From: an uncultured Rhizobiaceae group bacterium
Lineage (GTDB): Bacteria > Pseudomonadota > Alphaproteobacteria > Rhizobiales > Rhizobiaceae
NCBI GenBank assembly: GCA_937951645.1
Contig: CALFBM010000096.1
Span: 1 to 53,904, forward strand
DNA: 53,904 bases
Direction: 5' to 3'
In this document: piece after piece, positions 8,848 to 17,068 of the stretch
How positions within the stretch are numbered: the first letter of the stretch is position 1
Layout: each line of letters begins with the position of its first letter
Made by a program: the position numbers and the translations under genes
Notes under the pieces: generated by a model
What the model saw: only the letters and a program-made list of their open reading frames with translations
Database searches by the model: none
Told to the model about the DNA's origin: nothing

Positions 8848-8882
8848 AAGTTCCTTGATTCGCAATGTAAATATTGGAACTT
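8848..8882. promoter_or_regulatory. Inverted repeat upstream of mmcB (AAGTTCC/GGAACTT)
   Basis: Seven-base arms AAGTTCC (8848-8854) and GGAACTT (8876-8882) are separated by 21 nt in the region between the divergent L,D-transpeptidase and mmcB genes. It may be a regulator site. Nearby GTTC half-sites do not meet the alphaproteobacterial LexA spacing. Confidence 0.3.
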
Positions 8883-8899
8883 CTCAAGATGGCTCACAA

Positions 8900-8921
8900 A
8901 TTGTTGCCAGATTGCAACAAT
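8900..8921 (+). promoter_or_regulatory. Hairpin in the mmcB leader
   Basis: Perfect 8-bp arms ATTGTTGC and GCAACAAT around the loop CAGATT, ending 21 nt before the proposed mmcB ATG. It overlaps the in-frame 5' extension of the ORF. No T-run follows directly. An operator or translational control element is possible. Confidence 0.4.
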
Positions 8922-8942
8922 CATAAAAAGGCAAAAACAAGT

Positions 8943-9434
8943 ATGCCAATCATTTCTGCAGTTGAAGAAAACCCCGAGATAGACGGCCGACAGTCGGAAG
9001 CATCCATGCTTATCAGGCGCGGTATCATTAAAGGTATGGCTGCACATAACCTTGTTTTTCTTCCTGAGCTAACACTTTCGACTGGTCGAAGAGCTGATTT
9101 AATTGCCCTTGATCAAAAAGGCCTGATTATCATTTTTGAAGTCAAATCCTCTATTGCCGATTTTCAGTCAGACACAAAATGGCATGAATACAAGCCTTAT
9201 TGCGATAAATTCTATTTTGCCACACACCCGGACGTTCCCATGGAAATTTTTCCTGAAACGGAAGGATTTGTTCTGGCAGATAAATATGGTTGCGAAATCA
9301 TGCGCGAAGCAGAAGAAGACAAACTTAGTGCAGCAACACGAAAGGCGCTTACATTAAGATTTGCGAGAACTGCTGCGCGCCGCATAAAACGCCTAACCCT
9401 ACAGGAACAATACATTGAACCTACAGAAGATTAA
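8943..9434 (+). CDS. mmcB: MmcB family DNA repair protein
   Basis: Restriction-endonuclease-like (PD-(D/E)XK fold) protein. The Caulobacter member contributes to tolerance of mitomycin C damage with the ImuABC mutasome. The motif residues are visible as GRRADLIAL followed by IIIFEVKSS, then DKFYFATHPDVP and LTLRFARTAARR. The track ORF starts at TTG 8874; I chose ATG 8943 because homologs begin MPI(I/V)S.VEE.P.I.GRQ. That gives 163 aa. The mmcB-actR-actS neighbourhood is conserved in rhizobia. It converges on actR with a 16-nt gap. Confidence 0.88.
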   Translation: MPIISAVEENPEIDGRQSEASMLIRRGIIKGMAAHNLVFLPELTLSTGRRADLIALDQKGLIIIFEVKSSIADFQSDTKWHEYKPYCDKFYFATHPDVPMEIFPETEGFVLADKYGCEIMREAEEDKLSAATRKALTLRFARTAARRIKRLTLQEQYIEPTED

Positions 9435-9450
9435 GGCGTCCATGAATCAA

Positions 9451-10011
9451 CTATCTAGGCGCACGTTTTGCCAAGATACGCTGCAAGGTTCTGCGGTGCA
9501 TGTTTAAACGTCTTGCTGTTTCAGAAACATTACGGTCACAAAGTTCATAAACACGTTGAATATGTTCCCAGCGAACACGGTCAGCAGACATGGGGTTTTC
9601 AGGTGGATCAGCTTTTTCCGATGGCTTGCGCATTAAGGCAGTATAAACATCATCGGCATCTGCAGGTTTGGCAAGGTAATCTATTGCACCCATTTTTACA
9701 GCCGTTACAGCCGTTGCAATATTGCCGTATCCTGTAAGAATGATTGCCTTGCAATTAGGCTTCACATTGCGGATCCCTTCAATAACATCCAGACCATTAC
9801 CATCATTTAAGCGCATATCAACAACGGCAAAATCCGGCGCCCCGATTTTTATCTTTGCCATTCCCTCGGTAACACTTTCTGCTGTTTCAACTGCAAATCC
9901 ACGAGTTTCCATCGCACGTGCCAAACGTTGCAAAAATGGCCGATCATCATCGACGATTAGTAGATTATTGTTTTCACCGATAGTATCTTGAAATTGGTTT
10001 AAGTCTGTCAT
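9451..10011 (-). CDS. actR: Redox response regulator ActR (RegA/PrrA family)
   Basis: Global transcription regulator activated by the ActS kinase; the family controls respiration, carbon and nitrogen fixation, and acid tolerance in alphaproteobacteria. The receiver domain spans about residues 15-130 with acidic pocket DDD (21-23), phospho-acceptor Asp65 (FAVVDMRL), the Thr/Lys switch (ILTGYG, AKPAD). A short linker leads to a Fis-type HTH at the C-terminus (VSETARRLNMHRRTLQRIL), very highly conserved in this family. It is encoded 85 nt downstream of actS on the same strand. Confidence 0.95.
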   Translation of the reverse strand: MTDLNQFQDTIGENNNLLIVDDDRPFLQRLARAMETRGFAVETAESVTEGMAKIKIGAPDFAVVDMRLNDGNGLDVIEGIRNVKPNCKAIILTGYGNIATAVTAVKMGAIDYLAKPADADDVYTALMRKPSEKADPPENPMSADRVRWEHIQRVYELCDRNVSETARRLNMHRRTLQRILAKRAPR

Positions 10012-10096
10012 CTCAAAGTCTTCTTGATTGATTTAATCCTTATGTGGGTCACAAAATACCATTTGTCAAAGGCAGGCTGGGTGCAATTTAAAATCT

Positions 10097-11395
10097 TTAG
10101 CTCGCCTCAATGGCTGATCTAGGCCACTTAACCAGTACTGAGGCACCACTTGGCTGTTTTTTTAAATCATTTTTAAAAATCAAACTAGCACCACTGCGCT
10201 CAAGAAGTGTTTTTGCAATGAATAAACCAAGCCCAAGACCGCCACCTTGAGTAGACCGCGAACGCCTGGTAACGAATGGCTCACCAATTCTGGCAAGTAC
10301 TTCATCATCAAAACCACGACCATCATCATTAACCTCTACCCAAAGATTATTATCGTCCCAACCTGTTTCCAGCGTTACTTTCTCGTTAGCATAATCAACT
10401 GCATTTTCAACGATGTTTCCAAGCCCATAAAGAATGCCCGGATTTCTGAGACAATCAGGAACACGGCTCTTGTCACGTTTTTTGATTTCAACTGTAACAC
10501 CAAAATTACGATGCGGTTCTGCAATTTCTTCCATAAAAGCTGTAAAAGGCATCGTCCCAATATGTCGATCCCCTTCAGTTGAAAGTGATGTCAGTTTTTG
10601 CAAAATCTCCCGACATCTTTCAGCCTGGCTTCTTAAAAGTTTTGCATCCTCAAAAAGAGCAGAGCCTTTTTCCAGCTCCCTTGTCATCTCTTTGGAAACC
10701 AGGGCAATGGTTGCCAAGGGTGTGCCAAGCTCATGCGCCGCAGCAGCAGCCAGACCATCCAGGTTTGATAAATGTTGCTCGCGTTGCAAAACAAGTTCTG
10801 TTGCAGTTAGTGCATCTGATAGTTTTCGCGCTTCATCCGCAACACGAAATGCATAAATTGCCGTAAATGAAAGGCTTGAAATAATTGAAAACCACATACC
10901 ACCAATATAAATATTGGGTAGCTTCAAAGTGACACCCTCAAGCCATGGAAGTGGCAAATAAAATACTGCAAGTAATGTTGCACAAGTGATTCCTAAAATG
11001 CCCAGGAACAAAGTGTAATTGATTGAAAGTGCTGTTGCAGAAATCACCACTGGTACAAGCAATAAAAACGAGAACGGATTTTGCAAGCCACCCGTTAAAA
11101 ATAACAAAACGGCCAGCTGGATAATATCATAAGCAAGTAATGCTGCAGACGATCTTGATGATAATCTCTGGTTTGCCGGATACCTGAATGTAAGAAACAA
11201 ATTTACAAAGATTGAAACCGATATAAGTGCAAAACAAAATACCGGCTCAAAACTGAAGCCGAGCAAGAGCCATACTGCAAAAACTGCACTTGATTGCCCA
11301 ATCACTGCCAACCATCTGACATTGATCAAGGTCTTCAGTCGAAGATTGTGACTTGGACCTCTCTGATTTATTTCCGTAAGTTCTGCAAGCGCCAA
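10097..11395 (-). CDS. actS: Redox sensor histidine kinase ActS (RegB/PrrB family)
   Basis: Membrane kinase that senses the ubiquinone pool and cytoplasmic redox state and phosphorylates ActR. Six membrane segments fill about residues 25-185. The quinone-site signature GGLQNPF is at 102-108. The H-box AAAHELGTPLATIAL places His at 221; Cys261 in ERCREIL is exactly 40 residues later, the distance between His225 and redox Cys265 in R. capsulatus RegB. Catalytic N and G boxes follow (NIVENAVDYA, DDGRGFD, GGGLGLGLFIA). The start is TTG at 11395, with AAGGAG (11402-11407) 6 nt upstream. Confidence 0.95.
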   Translation of the reverse strand: MALAELTEINQRGPSHNLRLKTLINVRWLAVIGQSSAVFAVWLLLGFSFEPVFCFALISVSIFVNLFLTFRYPANQRLSSRSSAALLAYDIIQLAVLLFLTGGLQNPFSFLLLVPVVISATALSINYTLFLGILGITCATLLAVFYLPLPWLEGVTLKLPNIYIGGMWFSIISSLSFTAIYAFRVADEARKLSDALTATELVLQREQHLSNLDGLAAAAAHELGTPLATIALVSKEMTRELEKGSALFEDAKLLRSQAERCREILQKLTSLSTEGDRHIGTMPFTAFMEEIAEPHRNFGVTVEIKKRDKSRVPDCLRNPGILYGLGNIVENAVDYANEKVTLETGWDDNNLWVEVNDDGRGFDDEVLARIGEPFVTRRSRSTQGGGLGLGLFIAKTLLERSGASLIFKNDLKKQPSGASVLVKWPRSAIEAS

Positions 11396-11423
11396 TGGCA
11401 GCTCCTTACTTTACCTTAACAAC

Positions 11424-12419
11424 TCATGACTTCATATCGACAATAACACGTCCGCGCACCTTACCATCCACAATATCAGTTGCTGTTTGAATAATATCAT
11501 CAAAGCCGATTTCAGTTGTAAGTGCTGCAAGTTTGCCCATATCAAGATCTGTTGCAATTCTATCCCAAGCCTCTTTGCGAAGTTCTTTTGACGCCATAAC
11601 AGAGTCAACGCCAAGTAACGCGATGCCCCGCAAGATGAACGGCATAACCGTAGCAGGTAAATCAAACCCTTGTGCCAAACCACATGCAGCAATTGCACCA
11701 CCGTAATTTGTTTGTGCAAGTAAATTGGCAAGTGTATGAGAACCAACTGCATCAATACCGCCAGCCCAACGTTCTTTGCCCAATGGGCGACCAGCTTCTG
11801 AAAGTTCCGCACGGTCTATTATTTCATTTGCACCCAATTCCTTCAGGAAACCACTTTCATCAACGCGGCCTGTTGAGGCGATTACATGATAACCGAGCCT
11901 GGAAAGAATAGAGATTGCAACAGAACCAACACCGCCATTTGCACCCGTTACAACTATAGGGCCTGAAGCAGGTGTTATTCCATAACGCTCCAGTGCCATA
12001 ACACAAAGCATGGCTGTGTAACCCGCTGTTCCAACACCCATTGCCTGTTTTGGCTCAATGCCTGATGGCAGTCCAATAAGCCAATCTGATTTTAAGCGCG
12101 CGCGCTCTGCGTATCCACCCCAATGTACTTCGCCAACGCCAAATCCGTTTAGAAGCACTTTATCACCCTTACTGAATTCAGAAGAAGCTGATTCAAGCAC
12201 TGTACCTACAAGGTCGATACCCGGCACCATTGGCCAATGTCTGATAACCGGACTTTTGCCGGTAATTGCCAGACCATCCTTATAGTTTACAGTTGTTGCC
12301 TCGACGGCGATTGTAACATCGCCTTCCATTAAATCATCACTGGTTAGTTCAACCACATTGACCGATTGTTTCTTTTCTTCATCACGAGAAACCTGAATTG
12401 CCTTGAATGTATCAGCCAT
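11424..12419 (-). CDS. acuI: Acrylyl-CoA reductase AcuI (YhdH-type MDR oxidoreductase)
   Basis: NADPH-dependent zinc-free medium-chain reductase. AcuI turns acryloyl-CoA into propionyl-CoA in DMSP and 3-hydroxypropionate breakdown and guards against acrylate toxicity. The alignment to E. coli YhdH from memory is clear: VNYKDGLAITGKSPVIRHWPM, GFGVGEVHWGGYAERARLK, nucleotide site TGANGGVGSVAI, and NYGGAIAACGLAQGFDLPATVMPFILRG. Length 331 aa. It overlaps lspA by 1 nt at the chosen starts (8 nt by ORF ends). The exact substrate is inferred from family. Confidence 0.85.
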   Translation of the reverse strand: MADTFKAIQVSRDEEKKQSVNVVELTSDDLMEGDVTIAVEATTVNYKDGLAITGKSPVIRHWPMVPGIDLVGTVLESASSEFSKGDKVLLNGFGVGEVHWGGYAERARLKSDWLIGLPSGIEPKQAMGVGTAGYTAMLCVMALERYGITPASGPIVVTGANGGVGSVAISILSRLGYHVIASTGRVDESGFLKELGANEIIDRAELSEAGRPLGKERWAGGIDAVGSHTLANLLAQTNYGGAIAACGLAQGFDLPATVMPFILRGIALLGVDSVMASKELRKEAWDRIATDLDMGKLAALTTEIGFDDIIQTATDIVDGKVRGRVIVDMKS

Positions 12420-12918
12420 CTTGAACTTCCTTGTCTTGTTCTTTTTGAGCTTTGCGTGCTCTTTGCCAGATTAAAATCTCATCGAAAATAATAGCCATTG
12501 CACCAATTGTAATAAATGTATCTGCCAGATTAAAAACTGCAAACCTAAAATCCAAACTATCAATGTGAAATAATATCATATCGATAACCTTGCCGTACCA
12601 AGTGCGGTCAATCAAATTACCAATCGCACCCCCAATGACACAGGCATAGCCAAGTTCTGATAGAGCCCGACCCGCTTCAACGCTATGCCATAACCATATG
12701 ACAAATCCGATAATACAGATTGTCATGATAACCAATGGCCATTGCCCAAGGCTTTCCAGTAACGAAAACGCAACTCCGTAATTATACGTTCTGAACAAAC
12801 TTAAAAATGGAATTAGCTCAACTTGCTGCTGAAATGGCAACTTGGTTTCAACCATCCACTTGGATACCTGATCAATGACCACCAACAATACAACAAAGAG
12901 TGTCCAATAAACCCGCAT
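12412..12918 (-). CDS. lspA: Lipoprotein signal peptidase LspA
   Basis: Inner-membrane aspartyl peptidase that cleaves signal peptides of prolipoproteins at the lipid-modified Cys. Four membrane segments, with catalytic Asp residues in the conserved GGAIGNLIDRTWYGKVIDMI and FNLADTFITIGA regions. The track starts at TTG 12921; the next codon is ATG (12918), which I prefer. Final 168 aa is normal. It lies between a TrmH-family gene (6 nt upstream) and acuI, with which its 3' end overlaps. The C-terminal tail is Lys/Glu-rich. Confidence 0.95.
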   Translation of the reverse strand: MRVYWTLFVVLLVVIDQVSKWMVETKLPFQQQVELIPFLSLFRTYNYGVAFSLLESLGQWPLVIMTICIIGFVIWLWHSVEAGRALSELGYACVIGGAIGNLIDRTWYGKVIDMILFHIDSLDFRFAVFNLADTFITIGAMAIIFDEILIWQRARKAQKEQDKEVQDG

Positions 12919-12924
12919 CAAAGT

Positions 12925-13767
12925 CTAACTTTCTATCGGTGGTAATTTCTTACCCATGTGGAAAAGCATTACGCCAGTTGCAATTGCAAGATTAAGAGAA
13001 TCAGCTGCGCCATGCATTGGAATTAGGGCAAGCTTATCACAAGTTGCCGCGAGATCGTCAGGCAAACCTTGCTGCTCATTGCCCATCAAAAGCAGAACAG
13101 ACTCTGATTGATAATCTATCGTACGAAAATCCGTTGCACCCTCAAGATGTGTACCAACGACCATACCTTCCCAGGAGATACGCCACTTCAAAAACTCAGG
13201 AACGCCCATGCGCACTAAAGGCACATTGAAAATGGAACCCATGCTGGCTCTGGTTGCTTCCAGTGAAAACGGGTCTGTTGTTTCACCTATCAGAATAATA
13301 CCTTCAGCACCTGCAGAATCTGCGGTACGAATAATGGTACCCAGATTTCCGGGGTCACGAACACGGTCAAGTGCAATCCAGACGCTTGATGGATTTTTGA
13401 TTTTTTCAGGAGCACGCTGCCAATTTTGGCGCATAACACCAACCACCATTTGCGGGTTGTCTCGCCGCGTAATGGAAGAGAGAACTTTTTCATTCACTTC
13501 CAGAATATCAGCACCAGCAACGCGAAGCTTTGCAGCCAATTCTGTGACTTGCGCGCTATCATTTGTTGTTGCTGCATAAATCAGCGTTTCAATCTCCCAG
13601 CCATTTTCAAAAGCATCACGGACAAGCTTCATGCCCTCAACCAGAAATACACCACCCTGATCACGGTTCTTTTTTTGTGCCAGTGCTTTAATCGACTTGA
13701 TACGCGGATTAGAGACAGCTGTTATCTCAAAAATGCGACCCGGCCTGTTTTCAATATTCTCACTCAT
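12925..13767 (-). CDS. TrmH/SpoU-family RNA 2'-O-methyltransferase
   Basis: SPOUT-class methyltransferase acting on rRNA or tRNA ribose. An N-terminal substrate-binding domain (NPRIKSIKALAQKKNRDQGGVFLVEG) precedes the SPOUT domain with motif 1 RVRDPGNLGTIIRTADSAGA, motif 2 LLMGNEQQGLPDD, and motif 3 LIPMHGAADSLNLAIATGVM, which form the SAM knot. The split resembles RlmB-like enzymes, but the exact target nucleotide cannot be read from sequence. It overlaps the upstream methyltransferase gene by 8 nt, so two RNA-modification genes start this operon. Confidence 0.88.
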   Translation of the reverse strand: MSENIENRPGRIFEITAVSNPRIKSIKALAQKKNRDQGGVFLVEGMKLVRDAFENGWEIETLIYAATTNDSAQVTELAAKLRVAGADILEVNEKVLSSITRRDNPQMVVGVMRQNWQRAPEKIKNPSSVWIALDRVRDPGNLGTIIRTADSAGAEGIILIGETTDPFSLEATRASMGSIFNVPLVRMGVPEFLKWRISWEGMVVGTHLEGATDFRTIDYQSESVLLLMGNEQQGLPDDLAATCDKLALIPMHGAADSLNLAIATGVMLFHMGKKLPPIES

Positions 13768-14764
13768 TTGCCACCCATCTGCTAAACATGGATGTTGATA
13801 GCAGGCGTTCGCTTTTTTCTGTTTTCAAAACCAGCTCACCAGACTGTAATTCACCGCTATAATCACCAAACTTCTCCTGCATGATTTCATGCATTGCATA
13901 AAATGATGCCCTGATCGCGTAAGAAGTCAGAACAACGAAAGATGATTTTTCATTTGTGATACCCCGTACCAAATCCAGCATATGAGGGAGGTCCTCAAAA
14001 AGTTGCCAGACCTCGCCCTTGGGCCCACGGCCATAGGCAGGTGGGTCGAGCAATATACCATCATAAGTATTTCCGCGTCGCACTTCACGTTCGCAAAAGC
14101 GTACTGCATCTTCACAAATCCAGCGGATTGGCTTATCGCCCAAATCTGCATCATCCTGATTTTCGCGCGCCCACAAAATTGCTTTCTTGGAGGCATCAAC
14201 ATGTGTCACATGAGCACCGCTACGTGCAGCAACAAGCGAGGCAAGCCCCGTATAGCCAAACAGGTTAAGTACTTTAAACTCTTTACCTAGAGAGGTTCGT
14301 TCCTTGATTTTTTCCTCCATGAACTTCCAATGCGTGGCTTGTTCGGGGAAAACGCCTACATGGCGAAACGAAGTAAATCGCCCCAAATAGTTGATACCAT
14401 CCCAGCTTAATGGCCAGGTTTCAGGTAATTGTTTTTTAGGAAATGCCCATCTTCCAGCACCTTCCTCTGTGGTATCACCTGTAAAAATGGCATCAACATC
14501 GTTCCATTCATTTGGTGAACGTGATGGTTGCCAAATGGCTTGCGCTTCCGGACGAACAATTTTGAGTTTTCCATAGCGTTCAAGCTTCAGACCATTTCCA
14601 CTATCAAGCAATCCATAATCACTGTTTGGCTGGTTTTCCAATACAAGTGGGCAAACATCTTTCAATCGCTTACGAGAAACAAAGACTGGTTTTGCTTTTG
14701 TTTCTTCCCTGACGCGTGGTGGTTCTGTAGGCTGACGTTTGTTTTTATGACCAGGTTTTGGCAA
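13760..14764 (-). CDS. Class I SAM-dependent rRNA methyltransferase (RlmI/RlmK-like)
   Basis: Rossmann-fold methyltransferase. SAM motif VLNLFGYTGLASLVAARSG is followed by the acidic VTHVDASKKA strand, and the catalytic-loop motif is DPPAYGRGPKGE. The arrangement matches the RlmI/RlmL-K2-type methyltransferase module without a PUA domain. The N-terminus is Lys/Arg-rich (PKPGHKNKRQPTEPPR), likely for RNA contact. The start is TTG at 14764, preceded by GGAGTAGCAAGAG. As the first gene of a six-gene minus-strand run (to actR), it probably carries the promoter in the 133-bp gap before the small ORF. The target is not assigned. Confidence 0.8.
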   Translation of the reverse strand: MPKPGHKNKRQPTEPPRVREETKAKPVFVSRKRLKDVCPLVLENQPNSDYGLLDSGNGLKLERYGKLKIVRPEAQAIWQPSRSPNEWNDVDAIFTGDTTEEGAGRWAFPKKQLPETWPLSWDGINYLGRFTSFRHVGVFPEQATHWKFMEEKIKERTSLGKEFKVLNLFGYTGLASLVAARSGAHVTHVDASKKAILWARENQDDADLGDKPIRWICEDAVRFCEREVRRGNTYDGILLDPPAYGRGPKGEVWQLFEDLPHMLDLVRGITNEKSSFVVLTSYAIRASFYAMHEIMQEKFGDYSGELQSGELVLKTEKSERLLSTSMFSRWVANE

Positions 14765-14897
14765 ACTCTTGCTACTCCAAAGGATTTTAGGCTAATTTAC
14801 CTATAGTAATCTTGTTTTTTATCGACTAAAAATGGGATAGCAGATGAAGGTGATATGCGAAAGTGTAAACCTGTTATAGAATTTTGGGAGAAAAATC

Positions 14898-14999
14898 ATG
14901 AATGAAGTTACACACTATGAGGACAATGCCTGGTCAGTCTTTTTTTGGGGGCTAATTATTTGTGTCGTTTTAGCATTTATAGTTTACCTTATTGGCTAA
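14898..14999 (+). CDS. Small single-pass membrane protein, 33 aa
   Basis: ORF too short for the track: 34 codons starting MNEVTHYEDNAW and followed by one hydrophobic span of about 20 residues (FFWGLIICVVLAFIVYLIG). GGGAG (14886-14890) lies 7 nt before ATG, which is good evidence for translation. Its stop overlaps the stop of the convergent protease gene by 4 nt, the same geometry as hpf/DUF1150. The layout (short polar N-terminus, single TM) resembles small accessory subunits of membrane complexes, but I do not recognise the family. Confidence 0.5.
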   Translation: MNEVTHYEDNAWSVFFWGLIICVVLAFIVYLIG

Positions 15000-15739
15000 A
15001 CGCTAACAGCATGAAGTTTTGCGCCATGAGCGCGAAGCCAGGTCTTTTGAACATCAGTATCGGGACAAAGCGCTTTGGTTAGATTCCAAAACCTGTCAGA
15101 ATGATTCATTTCTTTTAAATGCGCTACCTCATGGGCCGCCAGATAGTTTAGAACCTCAGGCGGTGCCATAATGATGCGCCATGAAAAGGATAAAGTCCTT
15201 GTTGTTGAACACGATCCCCAACGGCTTGTTGTATCAGTAATACGAATTTGCTTTGGACGAATCCCTACTTTGCTTGCATGAATATTAACAGCCTTATCCA
15301 ATTCCTTGCGGGCTTCACGCTTCATGAAAGAAAGCAGTTTACGACTGGCCGCCGATGGTTCCCCTGGCACCAAAAGAACAGGCTGATCATTTCCTAGCTT
15401 AACCTGAACAAGCCCACGTAATTCTCCACTTGAAACAATGGTGTGTTCAACACCTTTAAACGGTATCGTTTCGCCGTGCACTAATTCCACGCGCTTTGGC
15501 AATCTGGCTATTCTGGTTGCAACCCAGTTACGATTGCGTCTGGCAAACTCTTCAATTTCATTATCGTCCACGTGGCCTGGCGTTGTAATCTTCAAGCCAT
15601 CACCTGCAGGTAGTAGCCTCAATGTAAGGCGCTTGGCACGGTCATTTTCAACTACTTTTACAGGTAGAATTTGCCCGTCGATTTCTATTTGAAAATCGCG
15701 ATCTCTTTTCTGTATCTGTCTGAAGAAAGAAAATGTCAT
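14996..15739 (-). CDS. M48-type metallopeptidase, YgjP/SprT-like (DUF45)
   Basis: Predicted zinc protease of the YgjP-like group. The zinc motif HEVAH within YLAAHEVAHLKEMNHSDRFW is intact, and the family-typical KIRITDTTSRWGSCSTTR-like strand is present (about residues 165-185) before it. No signal peptide or membrane segment, so cytoplasmic. Physiological substrate unknown. ATG at 15739; length 247 aa is typical. It stands alone on the minus strand between a terminator (15778-15804) and the small ORF, with which its stop overlaps. Confidence 0.85.
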   Translation of the reverse strand: MTFSFFRQIQKRDRDFQIEIDGQILPVKVVENDRAKRLTLRLLPAGDGLKITTPGHVDDNEIEEFARRNRNWVATRIARLPKRVELVHGETIPFKGVEHTIVSSGELRGLVQVKLGNDQPVLLVPGEPSAASRKLLSFMKREARKELDKAVNIHASKVGIRPKQIRITDTTSRWGSCSTTRTLSFSWRIIMAPPEVLNYLAAHEVAHLKEMNHSDRFWNLTKALCPDTDVQKTWLRAHGAKLHAVSV

Positions 15740-15777
15740 AAAATACTAATAATTGATTCTTTTAAGATTAGAAAAAC

Positions 15778-15804
15778 AAAAAAGCGGAGCATGCGAGCTC
15801 CGCT
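15778..15804 (-). terminator. Rho-independent terminator after DUF2852
   Basis: Read on the minus strand: AGCGGAGC, a 6-nt loop, GCTCCGCT, then a run of six T. It lies 25 nt past the DUF2852 stop and ends the dnaK-to-DUF2852 side of the cluster before the protease gene. Confidence 0.85.
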
Positions 15805-15828
15805 GTTAAAGTTTATGGATGATATTTT

Positions 15829-16260
15829 TTAAGTATCAATAGTGTCGCCACCAGATTTTTTTGATCGCGGCGCCGGTTTTCGTTTGCGGGAGTTTAGAAA
15901 ATCATCAAACTCATCCTTGTCCCTCGCCCTGCGCAGGTCACGTTGATATGCGTCAAATTCAGAAAGTGTATCATCGAGTTTTCTACGTTCTTCATCAAGC
16001 CTTGCAAGCTCAATCTCACGCCAATCATCAAAAGCTGTATTACCTGATTCTAGTGTATGTGATGAACGTTCGGCAGGTTTAAATGTATCAACAACCTTAT
16101 CAGTTGCACGGTTTACATCCTGCTTGAACCCCTTAAGACGGTCACCCCAAATAATATATGCAATCATTGCAAGACCCAATGGCCAGGCAATCATAAATCC
16201 TATCACCATCATACCTATTGTAACGGGCGTCCATGCCGAGCGTATAAGAGAATTCGTCAT
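15829..16260 (-). CDS. DUF2852 membrane protein
   Basis: Conserved rhizobial protein of unknown function (143 aa). It starts MTNSLIRSAWTPVTIGMM, has a hydrophobic hairpin (VIGFMIAWPLGLAMIAYIIWGDRL) and a charged C-terminal half with coiled-coil character (REIELARLDEERRKLDDTLSEFDAYQRDLRRARD). The track ORF extends to 16482 inside pyrF in another frame; I chose ATG 16260 because AAGGGG stands 7 nt upstream and homologs start there. It follows pyrF by 109 nt and ends at a terminator. Confidence 0.85.
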   Translation of the reverse strand: MTNSLIRSAWTPVTIGMMVIGFMIAWPLGLAMIAYIIWGDRLKGFKQDVNRATDKVVDTFKPAERSSHTLESGNTAFDDWREIELARLDEERRKLDDTLSEFDAYQRDLRRARDKDEFDDFLNSRKRKPAPRSKKSGGDTIDT

Positions 16261-16369
16261 ATTTAACCCCTTAAATGAGTAAGGCAGCCACCATGGCATA
16301 ACCTTTATTAACCTAGAGGTAAGTATAAAATGGCTGATTTCAAGGGTATTGGCTGATATTACGAAAGCT

Positions 16370-17068
16370 TCACAAAGCAGAGGCAATCTCATCAATAACG
16401 CTTTGAGCCGCAGCTTTTGGATCTTGCGCAGCCGTAATCGGGCGTCCAACCACCAAATGCGTGGAACCTGCTGCAATTGCATCAGCTGGTGTCATAATCC
16501 GTTTTTGATCGCCAATATCAGAGCCTGCTGGCCTGATGCCTGGTGTTACAATTGCCATGTCAGACTTGATGGCCTTGCCAATCGCGCTTGCTTCCCTGGC
16601 TGAAGAAACAACCCCGCCCATACCCAATTGGCTGGCTTGTTTAGCACGTCTTATAACCAGATCTTGCGCTGCAAACGCATAACCTGCATCTGATAAATCA
16701 ACATCATCCATTGAGGTTAAAACGGTTACGCCAAGCAAGCAAAGATTAGAACCATTCGCGGCTTCAACAGCTGCTTTCATCGCATTTGGATAGGCATGAA
16801 CAGTAGTCATCTGCACATCCATTTTAACAATATTCTCAACCCCTTTTGCGATTGTATTATCAATATCCAATAGCTTCATATCGAGAAAAACCTGCTTGCC
16901 CATATCACGCAGCTCACGAACAAAATTCAATCCGCCTGCAAAAGCCAATTGGTGGCCAATTTTATAAAATGAGACAGTATCTCCCAAAGTATCGACAAGT
17001 TGTTCCGCATCCATCACTGTTGGCATATCAAGGGGAACAATCAGACGGTCTTTAGGGCTCATGTTCAT
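16370..17068 (-). CDS. pyrF: Orotidine 5'-phosphate decarboxylase
   Basis: Last step of de novo UMP synthesis. The catalytic Asp/Lys array is visible as [13 protein letters not shown], and the phosphate-binding end as [20 protein letters not shown] and [11 protein letters not shown]. Length 232 aa is standard. The start ATG (17068) overlaps the stop of the upstream FMN reductase as ATGA, so translation is coupled; ATG 17062 two codons on is the alternative. The position between an FMN reductase and DUF2852 downstream of dnaKJ is a known rhizobial order. Confidence 0.96.
   Translation of the reverse strand: MNMSPKDRLIVPLDMPTVMDAEQLVDTLGDTVSFYKIGHQLAFAGGLNFVRELRDMGKQVFLDMKLLDIDNTIAKGVENIVKMDVQMTTVHAYPNAMKAAVEAANGSNLCLLGVTVLTSMDDVDLSDAGYAFAAQDLVIRRAKQASQLGMGGVVSSAREASAIGKAIKSDMAIVTPGIRPAGSDIGDQKRIMTPADAIAAGSTHLVVGRPITAAQDPKAAAQSVIDEIASAL

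Noticed and set aside
8840-8853. GTTC-N6-GTTC as a LexA box for mmcB
   Set aside because: The alphaproteobacterial LexA site needs GTTC-N7-GTTC; spacing is one base short, and the Caulobacter mmcB is not known as SOS-induced.
8775-9047. 91-residue N-terminal extension of the L,D-transpeptidase ORF
   Set aside because: It lies in the divergent promoter region, and the Shine-Dalgarno and lipoprotein signal both support the ATG at 8774.
15829-16482. 217-aa form of the DUF2852 ORF
   Set aside because: The first 74 codons overlap pyrF in another frame and have no homology; AAGGGG supports ATG 16260.
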